NCBI GenBank assembly: GCA_019022495.1
Contig: JAFEKR010000006.1
Span: 2,418,001 to 2,482,000 of the forward strand
From: Epichloe hybrida
Lineage: Eukaryota > Ascomycota > Sordariomycetes > Hypocreales > Clavicipitaceae
Length of the DNA stretch: 64,000 nt
Reading direction: 5' to 3'
The position numbers and the translations under genes were made by a program. This document shows, piece by piece, positions 36,580 to 48,200 of the stretch (its first letter is position 1; each line of letters starts with the position of its first letter). The notes below the pieces were generated by a model. The model ran no database searches. It saw nothing but the letters and a program-made list of their open reading frames with translations, and was not told where the DNA came from.

Positions 36580-36695
36580 CATGTAATGTAATGTAATGTG
36601 TGAAAGGGGGGTGTAATGTAATGTAATGTAATGTGTAATAATTACATTACATTACAAACATTACACAATGTAATGTAATGTAATGTGATGCTCTG
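36580..36695. repeat. hAT-2 right terminal TAATG-repeat region
   Basis: (TAATG)n blocks around GTGTGAAAGGGGGGTG, an inverted CATTACATTAC block, then TAATG units to the TIR. The hAT-1 right end has the G6-containing block amplified. Confidence 0.9.
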
Positions 36696-38797
36696 ATAGT
36701 GGACCCTATAGGAGTGTTAGTTCGGATCTGTCCGGATTCCTACGTAAACGTATGTGATGATTAAGGGAACCCTTATATAGGGGTAGGCTGTTGGCTTTAG
36801 CCTTGTTAAAAAGATTTGCGAAGTCCGCTAATTCCCTTAGTAATACAGCTATATTAAAGCTATCTGGTTTTATTTTAGGCGCTATAATCTATAGCACTAT
36901 TGTTATTTCTTTAAGGCTCATAGCTATAAACCTTATTATAGTATCCCTTATCTTTTGTGCCCGTTGCGCCTTGGCCGCATATAAGGAACTAATAATCCCC
37001 TATACTAGGGCTTCCCCCCCGCGCTTAGTGGCTTCTAAGACATAAAGGCCTTCTACCACACTAATTACTAGTTGCTGTTTTACCACATAAATTACAACAT
37101 CATGGTGCTCTAGCTATAGCATACCAAAGATAACGTCCTAGGTAAGACCTAGGATAATATATAGGTATACTAATAACTCCTACCTATTAATATTAATACT
37201 AGCTTATACTATATAGGTAATAGAGAAGGACTCCTCTCTTTATTACCTCTCTCTTCTCTCTATTTCCACTACGGTACATACCTGCCTTCGTTTTAGCAGT
37301 TATATAAGCTCTAGGCTAAGCTATCTTACTACTAATTCGCTAATAGCACTATAGTAATTATAGCTATAATCAATCTAGATATTAATATAAAAACATGTAT
37401 TAAAGAGTACTAGGATTAAGAAAGGTAGTTAGTCTATATATTAATTTATATCTCTATCTATGTCTGCAAACTAGCTATACTTATCTAAATCTATAGCTAC
37501 TAGCTAGCCCCTTTACCCCTATGTAAGACTTTACTTAAGGGCTACTTATTTTCTAAGGAGTTTATAGTAATCTCCTTATCTATGCTTTCTATATCCGCCC
37601 TATATAAGTTAATCTAGACCTTAGGTTAGCAGGGCGGGAGGAAGGTGTATTCCTAGATATAATAGTCCTTAGATCCGTAACACAGGTAGTACCCCTCTTA
37701 GTAGTGTTTAGTTAGTTCTGCCTAAGTTACCTACTTAGCCCTTAGCTAATTTATGTTTCTCTTTAGGCCCTTATTTTTCTTATCTAACTTATTTTACTTA
37801 CCTTATTAAGTTATTATAGCACACACTCCTATTATAGGTGTATTACCATTATAGTCTATTTATTAGGGGGCAGGTTAGCCTAGCTAGGGTCTATGTTAAT
37901 TCTAAAACTTCTTCTCTAAGGCATAAGATTTAATATTAACTATAATACTATAGTACTAAGTAACTATAATATAGTATTCTATTTAGCTTATCCCCTTACT
38001 AATAGATATTTCTCTTATATACTTATTAAGTATGCGTTAAAGCTTAGCTAGCTTAATATTCTTAGTCTAATAGGTCCCCCTTACTAGGGAGAGTTTCTAT
38101 TTAAAACAAATAAAAAATATAGTAAATAGCTCCCTTACCCCTTATTTTATCTAGTTAAGTTCTATAAGGGCTATCTCCTATCTATAGGGATTCGCGTAGA
38201 GTGTCTCTAAGTAGGTTAGGAAAGCTATAGGGTTATAGTTATTTATATAGCCTATCTTAAAGAATAATACAATCTAAGCCTAAACCTTAGGTAATAGGTT
38301 TTAGTAAATAAACACCTATTAGTCCTTATTAGACTTAATAAAGTCCTTGTTCACCTCTAACTTATATTCTATTAGGAACTTCTAGGCAGCAAATGTAGCC
38401 TTATTACTATTATATAGGTTGCCTATAGGAATTGGTTTTTGGCGGATTTATAACATAAGGGATAGTAAGGCTAGCCCCTAAAGTAGAATATAATCCGGAT
38501 TAATTCTAGTAGGGTCTGTTAGGGCATTTAGTAGGAAGTTTTATTATGCTGCTAATTCTAGGTTTGTATATACGTGTTATTATAGGCTCTTAATTACCCT
38601 TGCCTACTATGCTAGCATTAGTTAAAGCGTCTTAAACTAGGCATTCTAGGCTTCTAGTGGTACCGCGGCTTTGGATAGGGGGGTGTGAGTCCCCTAGCTA
38701 GGTTAGTTATAAGGCTAAAGCGTGTCTATTAGGTCTATTATTGTTTGCTTTATTTCTTTTAGTAGCCTTCTTTTTAGACTAAAGGAAGTCTCTTAAT

Positions 38798-39016
38798 TAT
38801 TATAGACTAGCCCCTAGGCGGCTATAATAGGGCGTTAATATAGTATTAAGAGACTTAGGGAAGAGAAGGGAAAGGAGAAGAGGCTATCCCTAGTAATGCC
38901 CCTTATACCCCCTTAGCTCCTTATGTAAGCCCCCCTTTCCTTACCTTACCTAATCCTGCTTGCCCCTACCCTTCCTGCTGTATGGAAAATGCTTAGGCAA
39001 AGCCTAAGCCCTTACA
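38798..39016 (-). repeat. GIII 5' LTR (right)
   Basis: 219 bp, TATTATAGACTAG...CCCTTACA, matching 29,379-29,597. It is followed directly by the second part of hAT-1. Confidence 0.92.
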
Positions 39017-39264
39017 TAAATAATTACATGTAATGTAATGTAATATGTGAAAGGGGGGTGTAATGTAATGTAATGTAATGTGTGAAAGGGGGGTGTAATG
39101 TAATGTAATGTAATATGTGAAAGGGGGGTGTAATGTAATGTAATGTAATGTGTGAAAGGGGGGTGTAATGTAATGTAATGTAATGTGTAATGTAATGTAA
39201 TGTGTAAATATTACATTACATTACAAACATTACACAATATAATGTAATGTAATGTAATGCTCTA
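39017..39264. repeat. hAT-1 right terminal region with amplified minisatellite
   Basis: A unit of GTGAAAGGGGGGTG plus (TAATG)n is repeated four times (39,040-39,180); hAT-2 has one. The end carries CATTACATTACAAACATTAC and the TIR. Confidence 0.9.
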
Positions 39265-39272
39265 AACAAGCG

Positions 39273-40240
39273 TAGTAATACCTATAAGATAGTGAGTTAC
39301 TTAGTATTCTATTGCTATATACTTCTAACTTACTAACTTTTCTATACTAGGCTATAGTAATAATAGCTAGTAACTTTTCTAACCTAATAGTTATTTATAA
39401 GTAAGTATAAGCCCTTATAGGCACTACTATTTCCGCCCTAAATAAAGAGGGTATTAGTGTTTTTTTAGAGAAGACTTGCTATAGCTTTACTAAGTGTGTT
39501 CTTAATATAGTTATAGGATTTAACTATATAAATACCTTATATTACATTGCCTTTAGGTTAACTAGTGCTATAAAGGCATATTAAGTCTATTAAATCCTAA
39601 CCTAATTGCTTATTATTTGCTAACCTTTCTATATAAGCCGCCTCTATTTCTTACTAGAGCTATCTAGTCTCTTAGTAGTAGTTATAAGTTACCTTAGTAG
39701 CCATAGCCTTATTCCCCCCTTTTCTAGTTTACCCTTAGCTTTTTATTATTTATTTACTAGGGCTTTACTAATATTTTAATAGGAGGACCTAGAGGATGCT
39801 ATAGCTATATAGGAAGCATATATAGTTCTTTAGCTTTATTTATTAGATCTAGGCTATATTACCTAAGCTATAGTAATACACTACTTCTTTTATACTATAA
39901 AGGAGGTAATTTAGGCTAATAAGAATAAGGTAAAGTATAGGTTTATTAATAGTAAGGTTATCTCCTATCTAGGGGCTATAATAGAGAGTTTTCTAGTTAC
40001 TTTACTTGCGCTTTAGGCGCTATTTCCTTTGTTTTTTTATAATATAATATAGGCCTCTAGGTAGAATTTTTAAGTAACTAATAATATTAAGCCTTTACTA
40101 TAGTAATGTTATTCCTTAGTGCTTGTGATTTGCTTATGACTTACTATGCTTCCTTCTTATTTTGCTTTAATAAAAGGCCTAAATTATATATTAAGCGCCT
40201 TCTATATCTTTTACTACTACTTATTAATTATATTTGCTTA
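39273..40240 (-). other. G1 3' untranslated region (proximal part)
   Basis: Lies after the chromodomain of G1 on the minus strand and before the hAT-1 insertion. I saw no further domain. Sequence near 40,090-40,240 still matches G4 (60,590-60,650), then the two diverge. The open frame at 40,106-40,300 on + is antisense and not a gene. Confidence 0.5.
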
Positions 40241-40249
40241 GCTAACCCT

Positions 40250-43200
40250 TCTATTTTACTAGGTATTTATTACCTTTATAAGTCTTTCTATAATCCTTAA
40301 CTTCTTTAACTTTAAATTTATTATTTTTATCTTTAAGGTCTAGTATTAGCATTTCTTTATCTATAGTGTCTTTCTAGTAATTCTATAGCTCTAATAGACT
40401 AATATAGAATATCTTATATAGTTAACTATACTTATTAGGTAGCGCTAGTTAGTACGCTTATTTGCCTATAGTATTAAGTATCTAAAATAGCCTAATAAAT
40501 CTAGAGGTTAGCTTTTATTTTATATCCTTAAGTCTAATATTCTTTACTAATAGTAGTACTAAGTTTTCTCTTTTTAAGGTTAATAGCTAGTGTTATTAGT
40601 TATAATACTTTGCCTATGCTTTAGTAGCTCTTACCTAGTTATATACTAGTTTCTCCCTAACCTTATATAGCTTTTATACGCGTGCGTAGGCTTCTAGGAC
40701 CTCCCCCTCCTTACTCTTACCCTTAAGAGCTAGATAAAACTTAGGTAAATAGCCTATAAGAGCGTAGTTAAGGGAGTAACCTATTATCCTATTAATAGTA
40801 TTATTACATGTAAATTAAGCTATTAGGAGTAGCTTTAGCTATAGCTATTAGTTTTCTTTAATAAAGCATTATAGGTAATATTTAAGCACTTAGTTTATTC
40901 TCTCTATTTACCTATTAGTTTAAGGGTAAAATACTATTAAAAGCCTATGCTTTATGTATAATAAGTAACATATGTCTAACTAGAATTTGCTTATAAACAC
41001 TAATCCTCTATTGGATATAATACCCTCTAGCGCCCTAAATTAAAGCTTAATCTCCTTATGAAATAGCTTTACTAATTTAGCTACATTAATTATAGTCTAT
41101 ATAGGAAGGAAGATAGAGTACTTAGTAAATTAGTCTATAATTACTAGGATTATGTTAGTTTCTTAGTTGCCTAGCTATACTAGTAGTAATCCCATAATAA
41201 AATCTATTAAGATCTTTGCTTATAGTTGCCTTAGTATTAGTAGCGATTTAAGGCTTCTATACAGGCGGTGCCTCCTAGCTACCACGCGCTAGCATACCCT
41301 ACAGCTAGATATATAGTCTAAAATAGCTTTACTTATTACTAGCTACTAATAGTAATATTTTAGTAGTTTAAGAGTGTGTTTAGTCCTAAAGTAACCTACT
41401 AATAGATTATTATAGTGTAGCTATAGAAGCTCCTATTACAAGATAGGCTCCTATAGAATAACTACCTAGTCTTTATATATTAGGAGGCCCCTTATGCTAT
41501 ATAACTATAGACTAGCTTTTCCCCTCCCTTTTACTTAGGAGTTAACCTTACCTCTATGCTTTTATAGATCTAGATCTTAGTCCTATGCTTTCTATAGTAG
41601 TTACGCTAATAGTTTATTTGCTGCGGATTAGTAGGGATTTAGTAATATAATAGCCCCCTAAATTGCTTATGCTATGCTAATGTCTTAAACACATACTACC
41701 TTCTCCTTAAAATTACCCTTGTTTAGCTAACCTATTACTAGATTCATAGTAGCTAACTAGCCTTTTACCTAGGCTACTCTTGCCTTAGTAGGTTCTAAAA
41801 CTAGTGTTATACTATAACTTCTTTAATATATTAGTACTTCTTCTTTTACTATAAAGATATTTACTATCTTCCTTTAAAGCTCTAGTAGGAGCGCCCTATT
41901 TAATATAGGTTTGCCCTTATAATTAGACCTTCTTAATAGTATATCCGTGGGGTTACTCTTCCCTAGTCTATGTTTAATTATAAAATAGAAAGGGTAGAGG
42001 AATATATACTATTGTGCCTATCTTCTATTTAGCTTTTACTACCTTATAAAGATTTATAGGTTATAATAGTCTAATAGGACCTCTATAGGTATCTCTATGC
42101 CTTTAATATAATATTACTAGTGTTTAAATAACTTTACTATAGTAAGTAGCTCTTAATTAGCTATGCTATAGTTATATTTAGCGTCTGTAAACTTCCTTAA
42201 CTAAAAGGCCACTAGATACTAACGGCCCTTATTATCTTACTAAGATAGGATTCCTACTATTACGAAAATCAAGGCATCTATCTTAATGCGCACTGCCTAA
42301 CTTAGGTTATAGTATTAGAGTAGAGGCGCTTGCTAAAAGATATCTTTTAGCTAGTTAAATACTAACCACTCCTTTTCTCTAAATATAAACCTCCTAGTCT
42401 AGATGCTATTTTAACTACCCTTTATTAGCGTATAAAGAGGTGCTATAATCCTAGAGTATTTATAGATAAACTATTAATAGAAGTTATAGAACCTAAGGAA
42501 TAACTATATATCCTTAAAACTTATTAGCTTCTTTTATTCTCTAATTATATTAACCTAGTGAGTATCTATTAATATCCTATTTATAAAGAGAATAAATCCT
42601 AGGAATTTTACTAATTCTTTATAGAAAGAGCACTTAGAGGGTTTTGTATATAACTTCGCTAACCTTATATATTTAAGAACTTGCTTAATGTGTTTAGTGT
42701 GCTCTTTCTTTATCTTAAAGAAGATTAAGATATTATCTAGATATACTATATAAATAGTATTAACTAGCTTGTGTAATACTTTATAGATATAACTCTAGAA
42801 AGTAGCTAGGGTATTTATTAACCTAAAAGGTATTATAAGGTACTTATAGTGCCTATAATGTGTGTAAAAAGCTATCTTTTATTTATTACCTTCTTTAATA
42901 CAAATTCGGTAGTATATGTCCTTAATATTAATCTTAGAAAAGAAACGGGCCCTTTAGTATTAATTAAGGATCTCTAAAATTAGGGGGAGAGCGTAGTAAT
43001 TTTTTTATATTACCTTGTTAAGTCCTTAATAGTTAATATATAGCTATAGTATCCTATCCTTCTTTAGCATAAATAGGATAGGCACGCCTACTAGGCTCTT
43101 TAAGGGTCTTATCTAGCCTTTCTTTAGGTTATTATTAATATATTCCTAGAGCTCTCTAAGCTTACTTTAGGAGAGAGAATAGATTAGTCTATATAGGGGT

Positions 43201-45014
43201 GTAGCTCCTAGTATAAGATTAATCGTGTGGTTAGTTAACTTCTTTAATAGGAGGCTCCTTGCCTTATCTAATATAAATATATCTTTAAACTTATACAGTT
43301 CCTCTAGGATATTTTTAATAGTTTTATATACTCTTGCCTTCTCTTTATCTTTAAGAGGGATAAACTTATTCTCTAACATACCTGTAATAGTATATATAAT
43401 TATCTTATTATATGTTATCTTTATAAACTTATAGGGAGTTAGTAGTAAAAAGGCTACCTTTCTCTTTTTAAACCACTATTCTTGTAAGTATAAGTAAAGA
43501 TATATACGTTCTTCTATAAGTATGTGTATTCTAATTAATATAGGGCTTCCCTCTGCTCTTAGGTTCTTATTAACTACTATATATAGTAACTTAAAATCTT
43601 TCTCTTTACCTTGTGAATTTTTAATTATAATAGGCACCTTATAAACACTATATTAGGGGACTATCAAAGCCCTTACTACCTTTAAGATAGGTACTATAGC
43701 CTTAGCCTAATTAAGCTTATAAGTCTATGTAAATTAGGCGCTTATAATATTAATCTTAGTGTAACTATTAAGATCCACTACTATTTTAATATCTTTATAC
43801 CTATAAATAGTAACTAGTGTATAGAATTAGTATCCTATTAGTACCCTAGTGTCTAAGGTAAAGATAAGGGCTTTTACTTTTACCTCTAGGAGTTTTCCTA
43901 GCCCTCTTACTAGTCTTTCCTTAGCTTATTATAATTATAAATAATATACTCTATGCTACTATAATTAAAGCACTATCTTCTTCCTTATAGTCTATTATTA
44001 TTTAGATAGGTAGCTAAGGTCTTTTCCTTATCCTTATCCTTATCTCTTTAGTCCCTATTTAGCTAATACCCTTATAAGGAGTTACGTCTTTAGTGTTAAG
44101 CTACCTTATATAGCCCCTTCTCTTCTAAATTATTTAGCTTTTACTTATTCTTTAATATTACCTCCTAGAATCACTAGGTAAGTTATATAATATCTTCTTA
44201 TATTAGACTAGTAATATCTATGTATAAGTTAATATAATCTTATAAGTTAGGAAGTAATTTTATAAAGAATATAAGAGCATAGGTCTTTTCTAGAGTGTGT
44301 TCTAGGTGTTTCTCTAGCGAATCTAAGTAAATACTAAACTTAATAGGACTCTAGCCCTTCTTTTGCTTTATATTTTCTAGCTATATAGCTATTTATATAT
44401 TATAACTTACGGAGTCTTTAAGTAGCGTAAGGGTCTAGTCTTAGAACCTATCCTAGTTATCCTTAGGATAATCCTAACTATTAGCTAGTTATTCTTCAAT
44501 ATATTAGTCCTATCTAGCCTAATAGTTTATATATATATAATTAAGTGTGAAGAGAATCTTTTAGTTATCCTAGTAATACTTCTTCTTTACCCCCTTAAAG
44601 GTATAGTTAAGGTTATTAAGCTATATCTTATACTTCTATAGGTTTATAAGGTATTAGAGTTCTATAATATTTCAGACCTTAACTTCTTAGCTACTAAGGC
44701 TTAAGGATAAACTATCCTTTTAGCCTCTTTTTACTAGTTCTTTATAAGATTATATTAAGTTAGTAAGCTCCTTTTCTTAATCTTATAGTTCCTTAAGTTA
44801 CTTAAGCTAAGTAATTTACTCCCTAACTACTATCTCTTTTACTACTATAGTAAAGGGTATAGCTTTAGATAAGGTTATAGAATATAGCATATCCCTAGCT
44901 ATAGTATTACTATTATCTAGCTAATTCTAAGTAATATATAGTATAGTTCTAGTAGATTAGGTTATTCTCCCCCCTATATTACTCTTAGGTAGCTAGTAGG
45001 AGAAGCTTTAGAAT
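40250..45014 (-). pseudogene. G1 gag-pol with chromodomain (Ty3/gypsy chromovirus), RIP-degraded
   Basis: Minus strand, from gag at about 44,950 to the chromodomain at about 40,260-40,380. Gag zinc knuckle at 43,941-43,982 keeps the first Cys, others are Tyr. A 71-codon stop-free piece (43,167-43,379) is the region just upstream of RT (PLKDKEKARVYKTIKNILEE ... GATPLYRLIYSLS). RT motif is YLDN (42,732-42,743): first Asp kept, second Asn. The integrase zinc-binding CRVC is intact (41,292-41,303). Domain order PR-RT-RH-INT-chromodomain is that of chromoviruses, whose chromodomain targets insertion to marked chromatin. Stops are at Gln/Trp positions. Confidence 0.88.
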
Positions 45015-45203
45015 TATAAGAATAAAGGGATAGCTAGGTAAGAGGTATAAGGGCGTCTATATATTAACTAAAGCTTACTAGGTCTAAGTGTGTTATGCGT
45101 GCAAGTTACTAACTTATAGCTAGTAGCTTACTAGTATTATATAGACCTAGCCCTACAGCATGGTGCACTAGCGGAGTGCACCTGTGTTATAAGTAAGGCC
45201 TCA
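45015..45203 (-). repeat. G1 5' LTR
   Basis: 189 bp, equal in length to 26,618-26,806. The internal side reads ATTCTAAAGCTTCTC on the minus strand as in G2 and G3. The outer side abuts the G6 internal sequence directly. Confidence 0.88.
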
Positions 45204-48200
45204 TAGAGGGTATAGTAGACGCTACCTAACTAATATAGTAATACTAAATCTAGTAATAATGATAATCTAGATAAGCTATAAAGGTAATATAAGGTTATAT
45301 AAGCTAAGCTATAAAATACCTATATAAGAAAGAAGATCTTAGATATAGAAGTATAGCTTAAGAAAATAAAAGCAGACCTATAATTAGCTAGATTAGGCAA
45401 AGAACTTATAATTACCCCTTAGATAAACACATAGAGAATTCCCCTATTCCTGGATTTCTTACCTAATACTAAGTTTATAGTAAATATATACTTATAAAGC
45501 TTTATTAAGATATAGTATAAGATACTTATATATAAAGGTAACACCTATAAGAATCTATAGGCGTACCTAGTAGATTTAAATATACTATTTAAGCTAGACC
45601 TAAGAACCTTTTAGGATAATAAAATAAAGGTAGTATATGCTAGTAGCTGCTTAGCTAATAATATAAAGCAATAGTAAATATATTATATAATAGTAAATAG
45701 GTTAGTTAACTACTTAGCTTATACCTAGGATAGATTTGTGTCCTAGCTAAACACTAAAGTAATAGATAAAGATATATAGTGCTTAGAAGCTACTAGGATA
45801 TTACTAAATCTTAGGTAGAAAAGTAATTAGTCTTTTTAATTTTTCCTAAGACTTAAATAAAGGTAAAAGCGGAATTACCTAACTAAATCCTTATATACTT
45901 AAGAATAATGATTTTTCTAAATAGCTTAAATAATACTATAAGGAAGTATATAGTTAGCTAAGAGTTCCTAATATCTTAGAGTTACCTATAGGGTTAAGGA
46001 AAAAAGGCTAAAGTTATAATAATATCTATATTAAGTAATTATAATAGAAACTATAATAAGAAGGGTAGGAGTAATAAGAGATAACACTCTAGCTCCCCTA
46101 TAGATAACTTATAGTAAAGCTTATAGTAACCTAGCATAGGCTAGAGACTATTTAAGTGCTATAAATGTAGTAGCCCTAGATATAGTGTAAATAGATATAA
46201 TATAGTAAACTACTTAATTTATAAAAGTAATAGGTATATTACTAAGAAGTATAAGGATAGTAGTAATAAAACCTTAGACCTAAATAAGATTTTAATTAGT
46301 TTAGCTTAGGCCTAGGATAATAGTCTTACTATAAAAAAACCTATGGATAAGAGAATAAGAATATAGGTATCCTTACAGTAAGATAACTACTAGTTAGTAG
46401 TGCTAGCGCTATTTAATATAGGTGTGGAATATTTAATAATTCACCCTAAATTATTATTAAAATAGGATTAGAAGAACGTAAAGAAAACAGAGATTACACT
46501 AGAAAGTGTAAGTAAGGACAAGATCCTATACTAAGGAATCTTATATAAACTAGTTAAGGTAAAAGATAGTATAGGCTATATAAAGGTTTACTAAGTTAGC
46601 TACTATATTACTAATATAGGAGAGGGAATGCTCCTAGGGATAGACTAGACCCTAGAGTATAAACCTATAGTAATAGACTAGAAGTAAGGTTTCTAGAGGT
46701 TTCTAATAACCTAGGATTATATTACTTTTACTATAGGTAAGTAATAACTATATAAGGTAGTAAAGCAGTCTTCTATTACACTATTACTAGTATTACTAAA
46801 GATTAAGGTAGTTAACCTAGAGGTAATAGAAGAAAATACTAACAAAAATTTATTAATAGGTAATATAATAAGTAATAACCTAAGTTATAGTATAGTTATA
46901 GTAATAGTAGTAGAATATGCCTATATATTAAAGAAGAAAAAACTAAGAAGTATAATAATGCTTTAGGTAGTGTTTTACGAAGAATTAGTAGCGTTTACAT
47001 AAGAGATAGATAGTAATATACCCCTATAGTAAATTCTAGAAGAGTACGTGGAATTCATAGATATGTTTTTAAAGGAGCTAGCTAGTAAGCTCCTAGAATT
47101 AGGTAGTTATACTTATATAATTAAATTAGAAGGGGGAAAATAACTACCCTAGGGACCTATATATAACCTAGCTAAAAAAGAGCTAGAAGTGCTTAGGGAG
47201 TACCTAGCGAGTGTGTAGGAGAAAGGGTAAATTAGAAGATTAATAAGCCTAGTAGGAGCCCTGATTTTATTTATTCTGAAAAAATTAGGGAAATTAAGGC
47301 TTTATGTGAATTATAGGGGCCTTAATAGAATTACTATTAAAAATAAGGCCCCTTTACTACTAATATCCGAAATCCTTAATTGATTAGTAAGTGTAAAGAC
47401 TTTTATGTTACTAGATCTTTGAGAGGTATACTACTAGCTATATATCCATAAGGGTAATAAGTAGAAGATAGTATTCTGTTGCTACTATAGGCACTTTAAA
47501 TATCTTATAATGCTATTTAGGTTAGTAAATACGCTAGCTACTTTTTAGGAATATATTAATAATACTCTTAAGGGGCTTGTGAACGAATTTTATATTATTT
47601 ACCTTAATAACACCTTAATATATAGCAGTGACCCTATAAGACACATAGAGTATGTTAAAAGGGTGCTAGAGTGACTTTAGGACGCAGACCTCTATATTAA
47701 CCTTAAAAAGTGCTAATTTTTAGTTATAAAGGTAAAGTTCCTAGGTTTTATTATATCTAAGAAAGGCATTAAGATAGAACTATTACGGGTTAAAGCTATT
47801 ACAACCTAGCTAATACCTAGTAGTGTGTTTAATATTTAATTATTCCTTAGGTTCACGGGGTTTTACTAATACTTTATAAAATAGTATAGTAAGGTAGTAG
47901 TCTTACTAATAAACTATCTAAAAGGTATCTAACTAGTAGAGTTTAAGCTAAAGCCTAGTAAACTTATAGTATTTAGAGAACTCTAGAAGAAGTTCTAGGA
48001 GGCACTAATTTTAGTGCACTTTAACTTACTTTATTTACTAAGAGTAAAGATAGATGTATTTAGTTATGTAATTAGAGCTATACTTATAATGTTAGTGCTA
48101 GGTAGCTAGCACCTAGTAGCGTATTTTTTAAGGAAGTTAACTAATATTAAACTTTACTACTTAACCCTAGACGCTAAGTTATTAGTAATCTAAGAGGCGT

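Larger units (their letters stand above)
34290..36695. mobile_element. hAT-2: non-autonomous hAT element in GIII RT
   Basis: A 2,406-bp element with termini CAGAGCATGTAATG and ...TGTGATGCTCTG and a perfect 8-bp TSD ATAGTGGA (34,282-34,289 and 36,696-36,703). It has no transposase frame. Its sequence parallels hAT-1: TAATG-repeat left end, AT-rich core, ten ~100-bp repeats, AT-rich piece, TAATG-repeat right end. Both termini keep the full CAGAG, unlike hAT-1. Confidence 0.95.
31500..38780 (-). pseudogene. GIII gag-pol (Ty3/gypsy), RIP-degraded and split by hAT-2
   Basis: Minus strand, 5' to 3': gag (to about 37,600) with zinc knuckle at 37,647-37,688; protease region about 36,900-37,400; RT split by hAT-2 and resuming at 34,281; RNase H about 33,150-33,500; integrase about 31,500-32,850 (VIIDRLSK near 32,380). 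In the knuckle the CX2CX4HX4C ligand positions are all Tyr. The RT catalytic motif is YLNN (33,833-33,844), both Asp lost. Stops fall at Gln/Trp sites. RNase H is well preserved (NYIIYNKELLAIV near 33,270). The open frame at 36,791-37,045 on + is a shadow of this gene. Confidence 0.85.
29379..39016 (-). mobile_element. GIII: complete Ty3/gypsy element inserted in hAT-1
   Basis: Two 219-bp LTRs bound a minus-strand gypsy of about 7.2 kb of its own sequence, plus hAT-2. The hAT-2 copy has the uninterrupted target ATTACAAATAATTACATG. Here it is split as ATTACAAA...TAAATAATTACATG, a 4-bp duplication CAAA/TAAA (5 bp, ACAAA/ATAAA, if an adjacent A is counted). GIII is a different family from G1-G5. 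Confidence 0.9.
27246..39264. mobile_element. hAT-1: non-autonomous hAT element, split by GIII
   Basis: Ends are CAGAGCATGTAATG (27,246) and ...GTAATGCTCTA (39,264), the latter the complement of CAGAGCATTAC with the terminal G changed to A. The 8-bp duplication is AATAAGCG (27,238-27,245) / AACAAGCG (39,265-39,272), differing by one transition. Eight-bp TSDs and CAGNG termini define hAT. hAT-1's own sequence is 27,246-29,378 plus 39,017-39,264. It contains (TAATG)n termini, five ~100-bp repeats and no transposase frame. The orientation is unassigned. Confidence 0.85.
26618..45203 (-). mobile_element. G1 Ty3/gypsy chromodomain element, split by nested insertions
   Basis: Minus-strand element with both LTRs (3' at 26,618-26,806; 5' at 45,015-45,203; 189 bp each). 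Its own sequence is 26,618-27,245 plus 39,265-45,203, about 6.6 kb; the rest is hAT-1 with its nested contents. The two halves join across the hAT-1 8-bp duplication. No convincing TSD is visible outside the LTRs (GGGAA against TAGAG), so the outer borders may have been changed by recombination. Confidence 0.8.

Noticed and set aside
36791..37045. 84-codon + frame
   Set aside because: Antisense to the GIII protease/RT-upstream region.
40106..40300. 64-codon + frame
   Set aside because: Antisense to the region around the G1 chromodomain end.
43225..43434. 69-codon + frame
   Set aside because: Opposite strand of the genuine G1 pol piece at 43,167-43,379.
45195..45215. AGAGGG on both sides of G1 as a target duplication
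   Set aside because: The matching bases are not directly adjacent to both LTR ends, and the flanks belong to two different elements.
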